NCBI RefSeq assembly: GCF_000293885.2
Contig: NZ_CP010945.1
Span: forward strand, 5,290,001-5,354,000
DNA length: 64,000 bases
Reading direction: 5' to 3'
Source: Pseudomonas fluorescens NCIMB 11764
Lineage (GTDB): Bacteria; Pseudomonadota; Gammaproteobacteria; Pseudomonadales; Pseudomonadaceae
Shown here: positions 61,197 to 64,000 of the stretch, piece after piece
Layout: each line of letters begins with the position of its first letter
Position numbering within the stretch: the first letter of the stretch is position 1
Program-made: the position numbers and the translations under genes
Notes under the pieces: generated by a model
Database searches by the model: none
Told to the model about the DNA's origin: nothing
What the model saw: the letters and a program-made list of their open reading frames with translations, nothing else

Positions 61197-61350
61197 AAAA
61201 ATGCATAAACCGTGGTGGTGAACGCGGGGCGGATATTACGGAATATTTCACCGTGTAACAAGATATTTTGGCTCACAATCTGGTTACTAAATCTCCTAAC
61301 CCCTTAAATATCCACACTTTTTTTAAGGTCGCGCGACGATAAGCGGTCAT

Positions 61351-62700
61351 CTACAAGTACCAGCGATATTCACGGGCACTGATGTCGTGCAGAAATGCCA
61401 AATGGTCCTGACGCTTGTTTTCGCAATATACATTCACGAACTCAGCGCCCAATCCCTCGCGCAATTGCGCATGGCTTTGCATTGAACGCACGGCCTCCAA
61501 CATCTCCAGCGGAAAATCGATGCCACTGCCCCGATCTTCGTTGAGCGGCGCGATCGGCTCACGACCGGCTTCCAGTCCTTGTTCGAGCCCCACCAGAATC
61601 GCCGCCAGCACCAAGTAAGGGTTGGCGTCAGCACCGGCGAGGCGATGTTCGATCCGCAGGTTTTTCGCATCCGACTCAGGCACTCGCAGGCACGCGTCCC
61701 GATCTTCAAAACCCCAACTGGCGCGTGTCGCGACGTTCACGGTGCCGCTCAAGCGACGCATTGCATTGTGGTTCGGCGCGAAGATCGGCATGCAATGCGG
61801 CAGCAGTTCCAGGCAACCGGCCACCGCATGGCGCAGCGGTTGTTGCCCGTTGGCCGCCAGCAGGTTGTTGCCCGCCTCGTCATACAGGCTCACATGGACA
61901 TGCATGCCGCTGCCGGGGTGTTGCAAGTAAGGTTTGGCCATGAAACTGGCGCGGTAGTTGTGCTTCATGGCCACGCCCCGGGTACTGCGGCAAAACAGGG
62001 CGGCCCAGTCGGCGGCACGCAGGCCGTCATCGAGGTGGCCGAAGTTGATCTCGAACTGGCCCGGGCCCAATTCGGCGGTGATCACCGTGGTGTCGATGCC
62101 TTGCGCCTGCGCGGTCTCGACCATTTCATCGAGCACCGGTGCAAACCGCGACAATCGTTCAATGTGCATGTTCGGTTGATCGTCCGCATCGTCGGTCAGC
62201 GGATCGCGCGCGAACTGCGGCAAGCCGTCACGCAACTGGCGATCGAACAGGTAGAACTCCAGCTCGAAGGCCACCACCGGGAAAATACCTTTGCGCGCGA
62301 GACGTTCCAGCACCTGCGCCAAGACTTCCCGCGGCTCGAAGACAATCGGTTTTTCAGTGCCGCTGGAGGTGATCAGCATCTGCCCCAAGGGTTGCTTTTC
62401 CCAGTTGACGATTTTCAACGTACCCGGCACCAGACGGCGCGGCGCATCCGGATCGCCGTCGTTGAAACAGTAGTCGCCAATCTTGAACAGCCCGCCCTGG
62501 GCGCCCAGCAACACACAATTCTGCGGCAGCTTGAGCGCGCTGCCCGCGGCGACTTTTTCGAGCATCTCGATCGGGTAGCGCTTGCCATAGAAATGCCCGG
62601 GGATGTCCAGGGAAATCAGGTCCACGTAGCGCACATCCGGGAAGCGCTGGCGAAACGCGCGAACTTCAGCGACCAGATCAGAGCAGACAGCATCCATCAT
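61351..62700 (-). CDS. Second gamma-glutamylpolyamine synthetase (GS-like)
   Basis: This 449-residue paralogue of puuA has DLISLDIPGHFYGKRYP, the metal-binding AFELEFYLFD, GQFEINFGH, GSGMHVHVSL and RIEHRLAGADANPYL. P. aeruginosa has several such enzymes (PauA set) that differ in the polyamine they accept. It ends 155 bases ahead of a terminator. It starts 18 bases after the XRE-cupin gene, which follows an FAD oxidase gene. So the operon order is oxidase, regulator, synthetase. The substrate may be spermidine, cadaverine, diaminopropane or another amine. Confidence 0.85.
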   Translation of the reverse strand: MMDAVCSDLVAEVRAFRQRFPDVRYVDLISLDIPGHFYGKRYPIEMLEKVAAGSALKLPQNCVLLGAQGGLFKIGDYCFNDGDPDAPRRLVPGTLKIVNWEKQPLGQMLITSSGTEKPIVFEPREVLAQVLERLARKGIFPVVAFELEFYLFDRQLRDGLPQFARDPLTDDADDQPNMHIERLSRFAPVLDEMVETAQAQGIDTTVITAELGPGQFEINFGHLDDGLRAADWAALFCRSTRGVAMKHNYRASFMAKPYLQHPGSGMHVHVSLYDEAGNNLLAANGQQPLRHAVAGCLELLPHCMPIFAPNHNAMRRLSGTVNVATRASWGFEDRDACLRVPESDAKNLRIEHRLAGADANPYLVLAAILVGLEQGLEAGREPIAPLNEDRGSGIDFPLEMLEAVRSMQSHAQLREGLGAEFVNVYCENKRQDHLAFLHDISAREYRWYL

Positions 62701-62718
62701 GTTGTTCCTTTGTTTTTA

Positions 62719-63273
62719 TCAGGTGTAAACCCAGAGCACCCGGGTGAGCTGATCGGAGAGATTGCCGTAGCGACAATGGGTATGGCTGGCGAGCTGAAAG
62801 CTGTCCCCGGCTCCCAGGGTGACCGGTTGATCGTCATCCAGCCAAAGTGTCAGTTGCCCTTCGAGCACGTAACCGCCCTGCTCCGAGCTGTCGCTCATGT
62901 GGCGGTCGCCGCTGCTGGCGCCGGGCTTGAGCCGGCTTTCGAGCATCGAAAACGACGCACGCATTTTCGGCGAGACCAGAATGTCGGTGATGCCGTCGGC
63001 GTAATACAGGGTGCGGCGTTCGTCCGGCCGGGTTACCCAGGGCAAGGCCATGGGTTTGGGCAGGCTGTAGAAATAAGTGGTCGGCACGCCGAGGGTTTCG
63101 CTGATGGCGGTCAGGTCAGCTACCGTCGGCCGTGACAGCCCGCGCTCGACTTGCGAGAGAAAACCGACGGAGCGACCGATTTTGTCCGCCAGTTCCTTGA
63201 GCGTGTATTTTTTGTGTTTGCGCAGGTCCTGAATCAGGATCGCCAACGCCGAGATTTCTTCTTGCCTGTCCAT
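62719..63273 (-). CDS. XRE-cupin regulator of the second glutamylpolyamine operon
   Basis: This 184-residue protein has an XRE domain (LIQDLRKHKKYTLKELADKI, then GRSVGFLSQVERGLSRPTVA). A cupin domain follows (GYVLEGQLTLWLDDDQPVTL, LASHTHCRYGN). ATG 63273 with GGAAG at 8 bases is chosen. A TTG at 63303 overlaps the preceding stop. Its place between oxidase and synthetase genes implies local autoregulation by the amine or its glutamyl form. It differs clearly from PuuR at 3.2 kb in the DNA-recognition helix. Confidence 0.82.
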   Translation of the reverse strand: MDRQEEISALAILIQDLRKHKKYTLKELADKIGRSVGFLSQVERGLSRPTVADLTAISETLGVPTTYFYSLPKPMALPWVTRPDERRTLYYADGITDILVSPKMRASFSMLESRLKPGASSGDRHMSDSSEQGGYVLEGQLTLWLDDDQPVTLGAGDSFQLASHTHCRYGNLSDQLTRVLWVYT

Positions 63274-63299
63274 CTGAAAGCTTCCGGAAAATGTGCGAA

Positions 63300-64000
63300 T
63301 CAAAGGCTGTCGCGCAAGCGATACCAGGCCTTGCCGATGGCTTCCAGCGGGGCTGCCATGTACTTGCCGCCGGGGAAACTGCCATTGACCAGGCCTTGAT
63401 ACAAGGCCAGCTCATCCGGCCCCCCCAATATCGCGTCGGACACGGCGCGGGCCCCGGCCAGGGTCGGCAGCACGCCGTGGCCGGAGTAACCCTGAAGCCA
63501 GTAGAGATCGCCCCGGCGACCGATATCAGGTGTGCGCTTAAGGGTGAGATCGATGTGCCCACCCCAGGCGAATTCCAGCTCTACATCCTTGAGCTGTGGA
63601 AACACCCGTTGCAGAAAGGGTCGGGTCGCCGCGGCGATGTCCCTCGGCATGCCCCCCAGGTAGGTGCAACCACCGCCAAACAGCAGCCGGTTATCCGGCG
63701 TACGACGGAAATAATCGAGCACGAATTGATTGTCGGTGACGCAAGCATTGCTCGGCAGCAGCGCAGTCGCCTGCGCTTGCGGGAGTGGCGCGGTGGCCAC
63801 CTGATAGGTGCCAACCGGCAACACACAACTCGACAGCTTGGGATCAAGCCGATCCAGATACGCATTGCACGCCAGTACCAGCACATCGGATCGAATACGA
63901 CCGTGCTCAGTGGTGACCACGTAGCGGCCACCCTCTTGGCGATAGTTCAGCGCCTTGCTTTGCTCATGAATTTTCCCGCCGGCGCGCTCGATGGCGGCGG
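63300..64000 (-). CDS. PuuB-like FAD amine oxidoreductase, C-terminal part
   Basis: The frame runs in from the right window edge and stops at 63300, so about 233 residues are visible. It resembles PuuB at 4-5 kb: VLACNAYLDRLDPKLSSCVL, then FVLDYFRRTPDNRLLFGGG, FPQLKDVELEFAWGGHIDLT and YWLQGYSGHGVLPTLAGAR. The N-terminal FAD motif is off the window. In its operon it would oxidise the glutamylated polyamine made by the synthetase encoded two genes on. GTG 63920 is an internal codon. Confidence 0.85.
   Translation of the reverse strand, partial: AAIERAGGKIHEQSKALNYRQEGGRYVVTTEHGRIRSDVLVLACNAYLDRLDPKLSSCVLPVGTYQVATAPLPQAQATALLPSNACVTDNQFVLDYFRRTPDNRLLFGGGCTYLGGMPRDIAAATRPFLQRVFPQLKDVELEFAWGGHIDLTLKRTPDIGRRGDLYWLQGYSGHGVLPTLAGARAVSDAILGGPDELALYQGLVNGSFPGGKYMAAPLEAIGKAWYRLRDSL

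Overview
The window reads as chromosomal DNA of a fluorescent-group Pseudomonas. It is GC-rich, coding density is high, and many gaps carry Pseudomonas-type REP palindromes (cores such as TGTGGCGAGGGAGC or GTGGGAGC). Characteristic families include SpuA/PuuA-type gamma-glutamylpolyamine enzymes, S-type pyocins, DUF2790 and HODM. There is no rRNA, tRNA, CRISPR array or intact insertion sequence. Both ends cut genes: an AlgA/ManC-type sugar enzyme at the left and a PuuB-like oxidase at the right.

Layout. 0-3 kb: end of the AlgA-type gene, small genes, and a HigBA-like locus whose toxin is truncated. 3-14 kb: putrescine module, with puuR, puuB, puuC and puuA on the minus strand facing puuD (spuA) and a potGHI-potF importer on the plus strand. 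14-20.6 kb: mixed small genes, a LysR regulator with a divergent drug exporter, and a periplasmic cupin. 20.8-23.3 kb: reverse transsulfuration (cbs plus a cystathionine lyase). 23.5-25.7 kb: an orphan PotF-like binding protein, an 800-base gap and a DUF2790 protein. 25.7-32.7 kb: an EmrAB/OprM-like tripartite exporter with an aldo-keto reductase and a LysR gene, facing a TetR gene. 32.7-33.7 kb: mug and an NTF2-like protein.

33.8-42.6 kb is the most notable metabolic region. A PAS protein and a sigma-54 activator are followed by a three-part heme-dependent oxidative N-demethylase system (DmmA-like protein, flavin/2Fe-2S reductase, HODM alpha), an APC amine permease and a PatD-type 4-aminobutyraldehyde dehydrogenase. 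Both the regulator pair and the oxidase operon have a GG-N10-GC sigma-54 promoter with a similar upstream half-site at similar spacing. I infer a regulated amine or polyamine catabolic pathway based on heme N-dealkylation.

43-49.7 kb: an LctP-family permease and glcDEFG (glycolate oxidase), separated by a nested inverted-repeat structure. 49.8-54.4 kb: a bacteriocin locus. Its 850-residue pyocin has a colicin-E-type DNase domain that has lost its HNH residues and gained a new C-terminal domain. A DUF6392 protein and an unusual fusion of a colicin immunity domain to a pyocin-S domain follow. 54.5-61 kb: dienelactone hydrolase, a glycosyltransferase with a 2OG-Fe(II) oxygenase, a Tat-exported aldo-keto reductase, a lipase-like hydrolase and a diguanylate cyclase. 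61.3-64 kb: a second gamma-glutamylpolyamine operon (oxidase, XRE-cupin regulator, synthetase). With puuABCD-potFGHI, the extra PotF and PatD, much of the window deals with polyamines or related amines.
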